64,000 nt of DNA from Coriobacteriia bacterium (GTDB lineage Bacteria; Actinomycetota; Coriobacteriia; Coriobacteriales; RUG033). The notes beneath the pieces are model-generated. The model did no database searches, was not told where the DNA came from, and saw only the letters and a program-made list of their open reading frames with translations. Where the stretch lies: positions 1 through 64,000 of the forward strand of contig JAATFL010000020.1 in the NCBI GenBank assembly GCA_015655215.1, written 5' to 3'. Numbering within the stretch: position 1 is the first letter of the stretch; every line of letters starts with the position of its first letter. A program made the translations under genes and the position numbers. Shown piece by piece: positions 53,664 through 63,490 of the stretch.

Positions 53664-53708
53664 GACCGCGCACGCGACCGGCGACCGTGCACGCCAAAGC
53701 CATCCTCG

Positions 53709-54962
53709 TCAGAGACGATCGAGGAAGCGCGCAAGCGGAGGGCGTACGATACGCACCGCGTCGTTGGGGCACAGCTCCTGGCAGCAGAGGCACCGGATGC
53801 ACCGGTCAGGATCCACCTCGGGGTAGGCGCGAACCGTCGGAGTGGGGTCCCGCTCGGGACCGGGAGGGACGAAGGACATCGTGATGGCGTCCGAGGGGCA
53901 GTTCCTGGCGCATACCCCACAGCCGATGCAGAGTTGCCGCACGAAGGTGGGAGATGGCTGCAGCATGCGGTCGAGGGAGCGACGCAGCGGTCTGGGGATA
54001 TGCGCGATGTCGAACATGCCCGACTTCACGACGCGCCAAACGGCGAAGTCGGGCACGCGCAAGCTGTCGATGGGGTCACCCACCATGTCGAGCTTGCACA
54101 CGTCGTCGGGAACGAGTCCCCGATCGACGCTTCGACGCACGGTGGGTACCCGATCGGGCGCCAAGCCGACAATATCCGTGCAGACGAGGTCCGCCGCATA
54201 GGGGCTTGCCGAAGCCACGAGGACGCCGACGTCACGCGGCGCTCCGTTGGCAGGACCGGCACCCTCCATCGCGACGATGCCATCCACCAGCGATAGCACC
54301 GGGTTCGCGGCGATGCAGATGTCGATGAGGGAATCTGCGAAGCCGTCGTACCCGGGGTGCATGAGATGGTACTCAGCCTTGAGCGTGCCGGGAATCGTCC
54401 CGAAGAGGTTCTTCGTGGCGGCGGTGAGCGTCATCAGGACATGCGTCTTGAGGCGTGCGACCGAGATGACCTTGTCCACGTGACGGAGCACGTCGAGATT
54501 GGTGACGTGCTTGACGAGAAGCCCCGACGGGTTGTCGACGGTGGAGGAACCCATATCGAAGTTCAGCTGCGCATCGGTCGCACGGGCAACGGCGTCCATC
54601 CCGCAGGTCGCGTACACGCCACGGAGGACGCCCTCGCTCAGGGGGCCACCGGGGCTGTCCCCGATGATGACCTCGCACCCATGTGCGACGAGCAACTCGG
54701 CAAGCGACTGCACGATGGCGGGATGACTGGTGACGGCCTTCTCGGGAGCGCGTCGTGCGAGGAGGTTCACCTTGAGCAGGACCTTCTCCCCCGGCTTGCA
54801 GTAGGCGCCGATGCCACCCACCAGGTCGATGGCGTGGCGCACGCCGAGACGGACCGCCTCGATCTCATAGTCGAACGCCGTGCACCGCACCAGCGCGACG
54901 CGGTCGACCTGTCGTGGGTTCTGGAGATGCTGTCGTTGTCCCGACTGGTCCGCTCCCGGCAT
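53709..54962 (-). CDS. DUF362 domain protein with C-terminal two-cluster ferredoxin domain
   Basis: DUF362-like core (VISVARLKTHVLMTLTAATKNLFG) and CIGCGVCARNCPSDAITM ... CIRCLCCQELCPNDAVRI. Confidence 0.88.
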   Translation of the reverse strand: MPGADQSGQRQHLQNPRQVDRVALVRCTAFDYEIEAVRLGVRHAIDLVGGIGAYCKPGEKVLLKVNLLARRAPEKAVTSHPAIVQSLAELLVAHGCEVIIGDSPGGPLSEGVLRGVYATCGMDAVARATDAQLNFDMGSSTVDNPSGLLVKHVTNLDVLRHVDKVISVARLKTHVLMTLTAATKNLFGTIPGTLKAEYHLMHPGYDGFADSLIDICIAANPVLSLVDGIVAMEGAGPANGAPRDVGVLVASASPYAADLVCTDIVGLAPDRVPTVRRSVDRGLVPDDVCKLDMVGDPIDSLRVPDFAVWRVVKSGMFDIAHIPRPLRRSLDRMLQPSPTFVRQLCIGCGVCARNCPSDAITMSFVPPGPERDPTPTVRAYPEVDPDRCIRCLCCQELCPNDAVRIVRPPLARFLDRL

Positions 54963-55257
54963 ATGCGAGCCTCCCTGGAGAGACGAGCGCCCGTCCTGGT
55001 TGGATCAGGATCGTCGCCCCATTGTACGAGGTGACGAGGTCAGGAGGGACGCGATCGCACACATCTCACCCCAAACGCACGAGTCTGCGGTGAATGTCCG
55101 CCTCGGTGCCCACCGTACCCGGTCAATCATCGCGCACTGCGCCAACGCGACGGGCCCCTCGCCCGCTTTTCCCCGCTGCAGTGCAGTAGAGTGCTTCTCG
55201 TTCCGCATCACCTCGTCACCTAGATACCAACCGGGGAACGGTCATAAGGAGGACCTC

Positions 55258-56136
55258 ATGCACGCACCTGATCGCAGCATCTCATCGGCAAGCCCCTCAC
55301 CGCTGAGCCGCCGGAGCTTCGTCACCATCGCGCTCGCCGCCGGGGCGACGGTCGCGCTCGCCGGATGCGGCTCGACCTCCAACTCGAACTCGAGCTCGGA
55401 CTCATCGTCCGACGGTCTCACCACGCCCGGTACGTTCGCCGTGGGCTTCGACCAGGACTTCCCGCCCTATGGATACGTGGGCGACGATGGCAGCTTCACC
55501 GGCTTCGACCTCGAGCTCGCCGTCGAGGTGTGCAACCGTCGTGGCTGGACCATCAAGTACGTGCCCATCGACTGGGACGCCAAGGACATGGAGCTCGACA
55601 GCGGGGCCATCGACTGCATATGGAACGGCTTCACCATCAACGGACGCGAGGACGACTACACCTGGACCGAACCGTACATGGACAACAGCCAGGTCGTGGT
55701 CGTGAAATCGACTTCCGGCATCGAGTCCCTCGCCGACCTCAAGGGCAAGATCGTCATGACGCAGGCCGATTCCGCCGCACTCACTCTGCTCCAGGGTGAC
55801 CAAGCCGACCTCGCCGCCACCTTCTCCTCGCTTGAGACCATCCCCGAGTACGATACGGCCTTCATGGAACTCGAGCAGGGCTCCGTCGACGCCGTCGCCA
55901 TCGACCTCCCCGTCGCCAACTATGAGATATCCGAGTCCCCTGACGCCTACACCATCTTGAGCGAGCACCTTTCCGAGGAGCAGTATGGCGTTGGGTTCAA
56001 GTTGGGCAACACGACGCTGCGCGACGAGGTCCAGACGACGCTCGTCGAGATGTCCGAGGACGGGTTCGTCAAGAGCCTGTGCGAGAAGTACGCCGATCAG
56101 GGGATCAGCTACGAGCAGTTCCTCCTGGGCAAGTAG
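55258..56136 (+). CDS. Amino-acid ABC transporter substrate-binding lipoprotein
   Basis: RRSFVTIALAAGATVALAGCG lipobox with twin Arg; FAVGFDQDFPPYGYVGDDGSFTGFDLELAVEV; ATG preceded by aaggagg. Confidence 0.93.
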   Translation: MHAPDRSISSASPSPLSRRSFVTIALAAGATVALAGCGSTSNSNSSSDSSSDGLTTPGTFAVGFDQDFPPYGYVGDDGSFTGFDLELAVEVCNRRGWTIKYVPIDWDAKDMELDSGAIDCIWNGFTINGREDDYTWTEPYMDNSQVVVVKSTSGIESLADLKGKIVMTQADSAALTLLQGDQADLAATFSSLETIPEYDTAFMELEQGSVDAVAIDLPVANYEISESPDAYTILSEHLSEEQYGVGFKLGNTTLRDEVQTTLVEMSEDGFVKSLCEKYADQGISYEQFLLGK

Positions 56137-56216
56137 ACGCATACTGGACGCATATCCCCTTCCCGTCGATCGTTGGCACGACGACGGTTACGGACAGACA
56201 GGTGAATCGGTAGGAC

Positions 56217-56870
56217 ATGACAACGCAAACGATGCTCTCCATGCTTGGCCAGGGCATGCTCGTCTCACTCCAGATATTCTTCTGGACGCTGGTGGGCAGC
56301 CTGCCCCTCGGCATGCTCGTCGCCTTCGGGCGCCTCTCGCGGTTCAAGCCGCTTACATGGCTCGTCCGCGCCTACATCTCCATCATGCGCGGCACGCCGC
56401 TCATGCTGCAGCTGTTCGTCGTGTACTTCGGTCCCTACTACCTGCTGGGCCTTGAGACGGGCTCCAACTATCGGTTCACCGCCACGCTCATCGCGTTCAT
56501 CCTCAACTATGCGGCCTACTTTGCCGAGATCTACCGCTCCGGCATCGAGTCGATACCCCACGGCCAGCGCGAGGCGGCCAACGTTCTGGGCTACTCGCGC
56601 AGCCAGACCTTCATCAAGATCATCCTGCCCCAGGTGATAAAGCGCGTGACGCCCGCCATCACCAACGAGGTCATCACGCTCGTCAAGGACACGTCGCTCG
56701 CCTTCGCCATCGGCGTGACGGAGATGTTCACGCAGGCCAAGGCCATCGCGGCCTCGCAGCACTCGATGGAGGCCTTCGTGCTCGCTGCGGCGTTCTACTA
56801 CGTCTTCAACGCCATCGTCGCCTTCGCGATGGAGCGTATCGAGAAGAGGATGGCGTATTACCATGAGTGA
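56217..56870 (+). CDS. Amino-acid ABC transporter permease
   Basis: YISIMRGTPLMLQLFVVYFG; EIYRSGIESIPHGQREAANVLGYS. Confidence 0.95.
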   Translation: MTTQTMLSMLGQGMLVSLQIFFWTLVGSLPLGMLVAFGRLSRFKPLTWLVRAYISIMRGTPLMLQLFVVYFGPYYLLGLETGSNYRFTATLIAFILNYAAYFAEIYRSGIESIPHGQREAANVLGYSRSQTFIKIILPQVIKRVTPAITNEVITLVKDTSLAFAIGVTEMFTQAKAIAASQHSMEAFVLAAAFYYVFNAIVAFAMERIEKRMAYYHE

Positions 56871-57708
56871 GAACGCACCCGCAGGAACCCCGCAGCCGAC
56901 CTCCGCAGCCTCTGCAGGACGCGCAGCGACAGGCACCGACGTACCCGTCCTGCAGATAGCCGGGGCGGTGAAGTCCTTTGGCGGCACCGAGGTGCTCCAT
57001 GGCATCGACCTGACCGTCAACCGTGGTGAGGTCGTGGGCATCATCGGACCATCCGGCTCGGGCAAGTCCACCATCTTGCGCTGCGCGACGCTCCTCGAGC
57101 GCCTGGACAGGGGCTCGCTGTGCTACGACGGCGACTACCTCGCCACCGCGGGTCAGGACGGCACGAGTTCCTACCGGGATGCGAAGACGCTGCGCGCCGC
57201 GCGCTCGAAGTTTGGACTCGTCTTTCAGAACTTCAATCTCTTCCCCCACTACACGGTATGGAAGAACATCACCGACGCGCCCCTGCACGTGCAGGGGCGC
57301 GATAGGGACGAGGTCGAGAGGGTCGCCCAAGACCTCATACGCAAGATGGGCCTTGACGGCAGGGAACGGGCCGTCCCCTGCGAGTTGTCCGGCGGCCAGC
57401 AACAGCGCGTCTCCATCGCCCGCGCCCTGGCGCTCAACCCGCACATCCTCTTCTTCGACGAGCCCACGAGCGCGCTTGACCCCGAGCTCACCGGCGAGAT
57501 ACTCAAGGTCATTCGCGACCTCGCCGCCGAGCACATGACGATGGTCATCGTCACGCACGAGATGGCGTTCGCCCGAGACGTGGCCGACCGGATCGCCTTC
57601 ATGGATGGCGGCGTCATCGTGGAGGAGGGCGACGCCCGCCAAGTGGTGGACAACCCACGGCGGGAGCGCACCAAGACGTTTCTCGGCAAGTTCACCGATG
57701 GTGCATGA
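56863..57708 (+). CDS. Amino-acid ABC transporter ATP-binding protein (GlnQ family)
   Basis: GIIGPSGSGKSTILRC; LSGGQQQRVSIARALALNPHILFFDEPTSALDPE. Confidence 0.95.
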   Translation: MSENAPAGTPQPTSAASAGRAATGTDVPVLQIAGAVKSFGGTEVLHGIDLTVNRGEVVGIIGPSGSGKSTILRCATLLERLDRGSLCYDGDYLATAGQDGTSSYRDAKTLRAARSKFGLVFQNFNLFPHYTVWKNITDAPLHVQGRDRDEVERVAQDLIRKMGLDGRERAVPCELSGGQQQRVSIARALALNPHILFFDEPTSALDPELTGEILKVIRDLAAEHMTMVIVTHEMAFARDVADRIAFMDGGVIVEEGDARQVVDNPRRERTKTFLGKFTDGA

Positions 57709-57726
57709 AGTGCCCGGGCCGCGCGC

Positions 57727-58530
57727 TCAAATCCGCCGGATACCCTCCCAGATCGCCATCACCACGGGGTTGGGAACGAACTTCGAGAAGATGCGCTGCA
57801 CCAGCGTGAACGGAGAGCACGTGGCCACCGGCAGGTTGCAGGCGTTGATGAACGACGACCAGCCGACCGCCGTGCTGGCGCTGATCGACGGCTGCTGATG
57901 GCGCACGGCAGTAGGGTTGGCGGTATCCTTCGCGACCTGGGCGAACTCGGTACGCACCCACCCTGGGCAGAGCGCCGTCGCATGGATGCCCGTGCCCACA
58001 AGCTCCCAGCGCAGTGAACGGGTATACGAGAGCAGGAACGCCTTGGTCGCCGCATAGAGGCTCATGTACGGCAAAGGCTGGAAACTGGCGGACGAGACGA
58101 CCTCGATGATGCGCGACCCCTTGCACATGTAGCGCACGGCAAGCTGCGTGAGGTCGACGGGTACGCAGCAGTTGAGCGCGATCATCGTGTCCGTCTCGCT
58201 GCGCGTAAGGTCTCGGAAGCTGCCGAACTTACCAAACCCCGCCGCGTTGACGAGCAGCCCCACCGAGAAGCCCTCGTCGTCGACCTTGGCGAGGCCCGCC
58301 TCCCGCGCGGCCGCCTCGAGCAGGCGGTGCAACTCGTCGATGCTGCTTGGGGCCGACAGGTCGAGCACGACAGGGCGCAGCGGCGTCGTGCACTCGCCGG
58401 CCAGCTCATGGAGACGCTCCTCGCGCCGGGCAACGGCCCAGATGGCATCGAAGCCGCCCGTACGGTCGGCGTGGCGCACGAACTCACGGCCCATCCCACT
58501 CGATGCCCCGGTGATGATCGCGATGCGCAC
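57727..58530 (-). CDS. Short-chain dehydrogenase/reductase
   Basis: IITGASSGMGREFV; LLVNAAGFGKFG; YMSLYAATKAFLLSY. Confidence 0.92.
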   Translation of the reverse strand: MRIAIITGASSGMGREFVRHADRTGGFDAIWAVARREERLHELAGECTTPLRPVVLDLSAPSSIDELHRLLEAAAREAGLAKVDDEGFSVGLLVNAAGFGKFGSFRDLTRSETDTMIALNCCVPVDLTQLAVRYMCKGSRIIEVVSSASFQPLPYMSLYAATKAFLLSYTRSLRWELVGTGIHATALCPGWVRTEFAQVAKDTANPTAVRHQQPSISASTAVGWSSFINACNLPVATCSPFTLVQRIFSKFVPNPVVMAIWEGIRRI

Positions 58531-58609
58531 AGATGGCCCTTCCCGCTTCAGACACCCGCTTCAGACGCAGGACGACAGAACGCCTCGCCCCGACCAGGTA
58601 TGGTGACTA

Positions 58610-59257
58610 TCACGCATCGATCGCCGTGAAGCGCTCCTGCGAGTGCTTCGGGCCCTCGATCTCATCAAGGATCGCAACGGCCATGGTCCCCGATGAAGTG
58701 AGCGATTCGCCGCGTGTGTTTTGCAGCAGAGTGTCCTTACCCAAGAGAGATGTCTTCTTGGGACCGGCTTGGAATGTCATGCCCGGTGAGACCGATACCC
58801 AGTTGACGTTGTCGACCCCGCGGAGAAACTCCAACTCCTTCAACTGGCTTTCCGGGATACTGATGAACGCCCCCATGTTGGGATTCCTCTGCATGTCCTC
58901 GACGAGCAGGTGATCGTCCCCGCCCGTCATCAGGCTTCCGGCACCGGTGATGAAGACGAGTCTCGGACTGGTCGTTTCCCGGAGCAGGGCGATGAGCTTT
59001 GCGGCAAGGTCGATATGCAGGTATGCCTTATCCGGGGTGGTGGCAAATGCATCCACGACCACGTCAAAGCCCGCGAGGTCTTCCCGCGATAACGCGAAGG
59101 CATCCTTTTCCGTGATCGAGGCGTCCGGTCCCAGGAGCTGACGGGTCTTCGCGCCGTTACGAGCCAGAGCCGTCACCTCATGCCCACGTTCGATAGCTTC
59201 TTTGTAAAGAGCCGATCCCGCCATACCTGTCGCACCGATTATACCGATCCTTGCCAT
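58610..59257 (-). CDS. NAD(P)H-binding Rossmann protein (NADH-flavin reductase-like)
   Basis: RIGIIGATGMAGSALYKEAIERGHEVTALARN; LVFITGAGSL. Confidence 0.85.
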   Translation of the reverse strand: MARIGIIGATGMAGSALYKEAIERGHEVTALARNGAKTRQLLGPDASITEKDAFALSREDLAGFDVVVDAFATTPDKAYLHIDLAAKLIALLRETTSPRLVFITGAGSLMTGGDDHLLVEDMQRNPNMGAFISIPESQLKELEFLRGVDNVNWVSVSPGMTFQAGPKKTSLLGKDTLLQNTRGESLTSSGTMAVAILDEIEGPKHSQERFTAIDA

Positions 59258-59308
59258 GTGACGTCTCCTCTCACATACGGTCGAAGAGCCAGGATCTTGC
59301 TGCTGTGT

Positions 59309-60973
59309 TCACTCGCAGGGGTCGTCCCACGCATTGACGATGGGCCAGGCACGCTGCGAGGTGAGGGCCATGCCGGATATCTCGGGACCGATGGGCTCGC
59401 TGCGGCGCTTGTACTCCGAGACGCGTATGGCCTGGAGCACCTGGTGCACCAAGGCAGGGTCGAAGCCCTCGGCGATGAGGTCTCCCCCGTCAAGACCCCG
59501 CTCGACATGAGCCATGAGGACCGGGTCGAGCGCGGCATACGAGGGAAGGCGGTCGTCGTCGCGCTGCCCAGGGTACAGTTCGGCCGAAGGTGGCTTGAGC
59601 AGCACCGCCGCGGGGATCAGGTCCTGCTGGGCCACCTCGTTACGACGACGTACCAGTTCGTAGATTCGCGTCTTGTACACGTCTCCGAGCGGCGCGAAGG
59701 CTCCAGCCGTGTCGCCGTACAGCGTGGAGAAGCCCATGGCCGCCTCGCTCTTGTTGCCGGTGTTGAGCAGCAGCCACCCATGCGTGTTGGAGAGGGTCAT
59801 CAGGTCGATGGTCCGGATACGCGCCTGCAGGTTCTCGCGTGCCAATCCGTCGACCTCGCCGCCGCACGCCTCGGCAAGCGTGTCCGAGAAGACTTCGAAC
59901 GCAGGGGTGATCGGCAACGTGACCTGGGATATGGAGAGGTTCGCGGCCAGGGCGCCGGCGTCGTCGAGCGAGCCCGACGACGAGCAGGGACCGGGCATGA
60001 GGACGCCATGGACGTGAGAGCTGCCGAGCGCGTCGACGGCGATCGTGGCGACGGCGGACGAGTCGATGCCACCCGAGAGCCCGATGACCACGTCGGAGAA
60101 GCCGCTCTTGATCACGAAGTCGCGCGTCGCGAGCACGAGGGCGTGCCAGTCCGCATCGTCGGGCAGCGGCGTCGCGGGCTGGAGGGGACCGGTCGGGTCA
60201 TCGGATGCCGTCGTGACCGAGTCGACATCGGCGACGACCAGGCCCTCCTTGAAGAGGGTGCCCTGCGCGATGAGGGACCCGTCGGCGGCGCAGACGACGG
60301 CCGTCCCCGGGAACACCGCGGAACCTTGCCCGCCCACGAGTCCGATGTAGGCGAGCGCCGCCGAGGAGCTCCGCGCCTGTTCGGCCGTTTCCGGGAACAG
60401 CGCGTCGCCCTGGGAAGGGGCGGCGGCGGCGACGTAGGGCGCGGCGGCGAGGGCGAGCAGGAGATCGATGCCCTCGAAAGGTGTGGTGAGTGGCGGCTCC
60501 CCTTGCGAGAGGCGCAGGGTGACGCCTACGCTCAACCCCTCCAGGTCGAGCTGGGCGATGGCGTCGACATCCCAGCTCGCGAGACCGAGGGCCTCGGCCG
60601 AGCCATCGCACACGTAGAAGGCTTCGGGAAGGGAGGCGTACTCCTCCGAATCATCATCCCCACCACCTTCCTCCCCCAGCCCCTCCTGGGCGACCTCCAG
60701 GGCGGCGGCGGCATCCTCGATACCGGCGAGGGAGGAGACCACGGCGGGCAACGGGCACAGGTCGGCGAACTCGTCCACCGCATCGCGCGCCGCCTCGACG
60801 AACTCACGGGAGGCCGCGAGGCCCTCGATGGGCGCGCCGCAGAGCGCGTATGCGGGATAGACGACGAGGGTGGCCCCTGCCTTCTGCGCCCTCTCGGCGA
60901 CCTCGACGGCGCGTCTCACGTTGGAGTCGAAATCGCCCAACAGGGGATTGAACTGTGCAAGTGCGATACGCAT
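59309..60973 (-). CDS. nadE: NAD+ synthase with nitrilase-like N-terminal domain
   Basis: MRIALAQFNPLLGDFDSNV (nitrilase fold start); VVIGLSGGIDSSAVATIAVDALG (PP-loop); LNTGNKSEAAMGFSTLYGDTAGAFAPLGDVYKT. Confidence 0.92.
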   Translation of the reverse strand: MRIALAQFNPLLGDFDSNVRRAVEVAERAQKAGATLVVYPAYALCGAPIEGLAASREFVEAARDAVDEFADLCPLPAVVSSLAGIEDAAAALEVAQEGLGEEGGGDDDSEEYASLPEAFYVCDGSAEALGLASWDVDAIAQLDLEGLSVGVTLRLSQGEPPLTTPFEGIDLLLALAAAPYVAAAAPSQGDALFPETAEQARSSSAALAYIGLVGGQGSAVFPGTAVVCAADGSLIAQGTLFKEGLVVADVDSVTTASDDPTGPLQPATPLPDDADWHALVLATRDFVIKSGFSDVVIGLSGGIDSSAVATIAVDALGSSHVHGVLMPGPCSSSGSLDDAGALAANLSISQVTLPITPAFEVFSDTLAEACGGEVDGLARENLQARIRTIDLMTLSNTHGWLLLNTGNKSEAAMGFSTLYGDTAGAFAPLGDVYKTRIYELVRRRNEVAQQDLIPAAVLLKPPSAELYPGQRDDDRLPSYAALDPVLMAHVERGLDGGDLIAEGFDPALVHQVLQAIRVSEYKRRSEPIGPEISGMALTSQRAWPIVNAWDDPCE

Positions 60974-61143
60974 GGCTGCCCCTCTCGACACCGGCTCGAC
61001 ACCCCGGGTGGGACGTCGCACCCCGACGCATCCAGTGTAGCGAGCGCATGCCCTCCTGGGTGGCTCCGAACCATGAAACCTAGGTAAACATCCCTCGGGT
61101 GCGCCACACACGGGGCCACGGGTATGCGCGCACCACGACGGCG

Positions 61144-62481
61144 CTACTCTCCCAGGTGGCGTTCCCGGACGATATCCATGTCCTTGTCGCCACGCCCCGA
61201 TACGGTGAGGAAGACCACGGCCCCCGATCCGAGCTCGCGACCCAGCGCGGGCAGCACCGCGAGCGCGTGGGCGCTCTCGATGGCCGGGATGATGCCCTCG
61301 CTGCGCGTGCAGAGCAGAAAGGCCTCAAGCGCCTCGTCGTCGGTGACGGGGACATAGCGCACGATGCCCTGATCGTGATAGTAGGCGTGCTCGGGTCCCA
61401 CACCCGGATAGTCGAGCCCGGCCGAGATGGAGTAGGCCTCGAGCGGGTTGCCGATCTCATCTTGGAGCAGATAGCTGTAAAACCCGTGGAGCACGCCGGG
61501 TGTTCCCTTCGTGATCGACGCCCCGGTCTTGCCGGAGTCGACGCCGAGCCCTGCCGCCTCGGCCCCTATCAGGAGGGGGAGATGCGCACGGTCGCAATGC
61601 GCGACGAAGGGGGCGAACGTGCCTATCGCGTTCGAACCGCCACCGACGCAGGCGACGACCGCATCCGGGAAGGGCACGTCGGGGTCGTGCTCGATCGAGG
61701 CGATCATCTCCTCTCCGATGACGCTCTGGAAGTGGCGCACGATGCTGGGATAGGGATGGGGCCCCACGGCCGACCCCATCACGTAGAACGTTTCCTCGAC
61801 GCAGGCGACCCAGGCGCGCAGCGCCGCGGTGACCGCGTTGGCGAGCGTACCTCCACCGTCCGAGACCGGTACGACCTCGGCGCCGAGCAGGCGCATCTTG
61901 TAGACGTTGAGTGCCTGGCGCTTGATATCCTCGGTGCCCATGTAGACGGCGCACTCCATGCCGAGGAGCGCCGCCGCGGTGGCGGTGGCCACTCCGTGCT
62001 GCCCGGCCCCCGTCTCGGCGATAACCCGGTTCTTGCCCATGCGCTGTGCGAGCAGGCACTGCCCGAGGGCGTTGTTGATCTTGTGGGCACCTGTGTGGTT
62101 GAGGTCCTCGCGTTTGAGGTAGACGGCACCGAGACCCGAAGCCGCCGCGAGCCTGTCGGCGCGATAGAGCGGGCTCGGGCGCCCGACGTAATCGCGCAGG
62201 AGGCCATCGAGATGCCCGACGAACGCAGGGTCGGACACCGCATCGGAGAAGCCCGCCTCGAGTTCCTGCAGGGCGGGGATGACGGTCTCGGGAACGTAGC
62301 GTCCGCCGAAGCCGCCGAAGTAACCCTCCTCGTCGGCTTGAGGATAGCGTACCTGGTCGTCGGGCAGGAAGGAGAGGGCCGCGCTGCTCGTGGTCGCCGC
62401 GGCTTGGATGGCGTCCGCCGTCATGGCGGATGCCGGTGAGGTTGATGGGGAGGTTGGGGACTGGCTGGCAAGATGGGACAT
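61144..62481 (-). CDS. trpB: Tryptophan synthase beta chain
   Basis: GRPSPLYRADRL; LKREDLNHTGAHKINNALGQ PLP Lys; ETGAGQHGVATATAAAL; start at MSHLASQ with aaggagg. Confidence 0.97.
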   Translation of the reverse strand: MSHLASQSPTSPSTSPASAMTADAIQAAATTSSAALSFLPDDQVRYPQADEEGYFGGFGGRYVPETVIPALQELEAGFSDAVSDPAFVGHLDGLLRDYVGRPSPLYRADRLAAASGLGAVYLKREDLNHTGAHKINNALGQCLLAQRMGKNRVIAETGAGQHGVATATAAALLGMECAVYMGTEDIKRQALNVYKMRLLGAEVVPVSDGGGTLANAVTAALRAWVACVEETFYVMGSAVGPHPYPSIVRHFQSVIGEEMIASIEHDPDVPFPDAVVACVGGGSNAIGTFAPFVAHCDRAHLPLLIGAEAAGLGVDSGKTGASITKGTPGVLHGFYSYLLQDEIGNPLEAYSISAGLDYPGVGPEHAYYHDQGIVRYVPVTDDEALEAFLLCTRSEGIIPAIESAHALAVLPALGRELGSGAVVFLTVSGRGDKDMDIVRERHLGE

Positions 62482-62590
62482 GGGAGGCCTCCTTGGGCAC
62501 GGGGTGGGAATGATGGGTTGAGGGGCGAGGGGCCATCGCGCGACACGACGGGACACGATAGGAGATAGGCCCCGTCGAGGCCACGGGCCG

Positions 62591-63490
62591 TTATCCTTGG
62601 CTGGCGTGGACGCCCTCGGCAAGGGATCGGGTGAACGCCGTCAGTTCGGAGAGGTCGGCTTGGCGCCTCACGTTGCCGCTCCCGACGATGACCCCGTCGG
62701 CGACGCGCGCGACCTCGTGGGCCTGCTCGCCGGAGGAGATGCCGAAACCCACGGCGACGGGGAGGTCCGTATGCGCCCTGATGGCCGCGACGTGGGCGCC
62801 GATCCCCTGGGCGAGCGCGGTGCGCTCACCGGTTACGCCGAGCGAGGAGACGCAGTAGACGAACCCGCTTGAGGCGCCACACGCCTTCGCGATACGCTCG
62901 GGAGTGGAGGTGGGGGCGACGAGGAACACGGTGGCGATCCCCAGAGGACGGCTAGCCTCGAGCCATCCTCGACCCGCCTCCGGCGGCATGTCGGGGACGA
63001 TGACCCCCGCGACGCCCGCATCGGCCATCATGTGCGCCGCCTCGTGGACGCCCATCGTACGAATGGGGTTGTAGTACGTCATGAGGACGATCGGCACGCG
63101 TATCGCCGTATGGGAGGTAGCGGGGGCGATGGGTGCGCCGGCGGCGTCGGGCGCGGATTCCCCTCGCGTGAGAAGGGCGACCGTGGCGATGGTCTCCTCC
63201 AAGCCGAAGCGCCCCGGCAAGGCGGCGGTACGGGCTGCGTCGGCGGCCCGTACGATGACCGGTCCATCCGCAAGCGCATCGGCGTAGGGCACGCCGAGCT
63301 CGATCACGTCGGCGCCGGCGACGACGACCTGCCGCACGGCTTCACGCGCCTCGCTCGACGAGGGGTAACCGGCCATGAGGTAGCTCACCAGCGCGGGTCC
63401 TCGGGAGAAGGCTTCGGTGAGACGACGGGCGCCCGTCGTCATGGACGCGGAGGGCATGGCGCCGTCGCCCCGACCACCCAGGGTGCTCAT
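62591..63490 (-). CDS. trpA: Tryptophan synthase alpha chain
   Basis: VIELGVPYADALADGPVIVRAADAA; GVIVPDMPPEAG; VAVGFGISSGEQ. Confidence 0.95.
   Translation of the reverse strand: MSTLGGRGDGAMPSASMTTGARRLTEAFSRGPALVSYLMAGYPSSSEAREAVRQVVVAGADVIELGVPYADALADGPVIVRAADAARTAALPGRFGLEETIATVALLTRGESAPDAAGAPIAPATSHTAIRVPIVLMTYYNPIRTMGVHEAAHMMADAGVAGVIVPDMPPEAGRGWLEASRPLGIATVFLVAPTSTPERIAKACGASSGFVYCVSSLGVTGERTALAQGIGAHVAAIRAHTDLPVAVGFGISSGEQAHEVARVADGVIVGSGNVRRQADLSELTAFTRSLAEGVHASQG

Noticed and set aside
59180-62439. Long plus-strand ORFs 59180-61087 and 61099-62439
   Set aside because: Antisense to nadE and trpB, which have clear family motifs on the minus strand.
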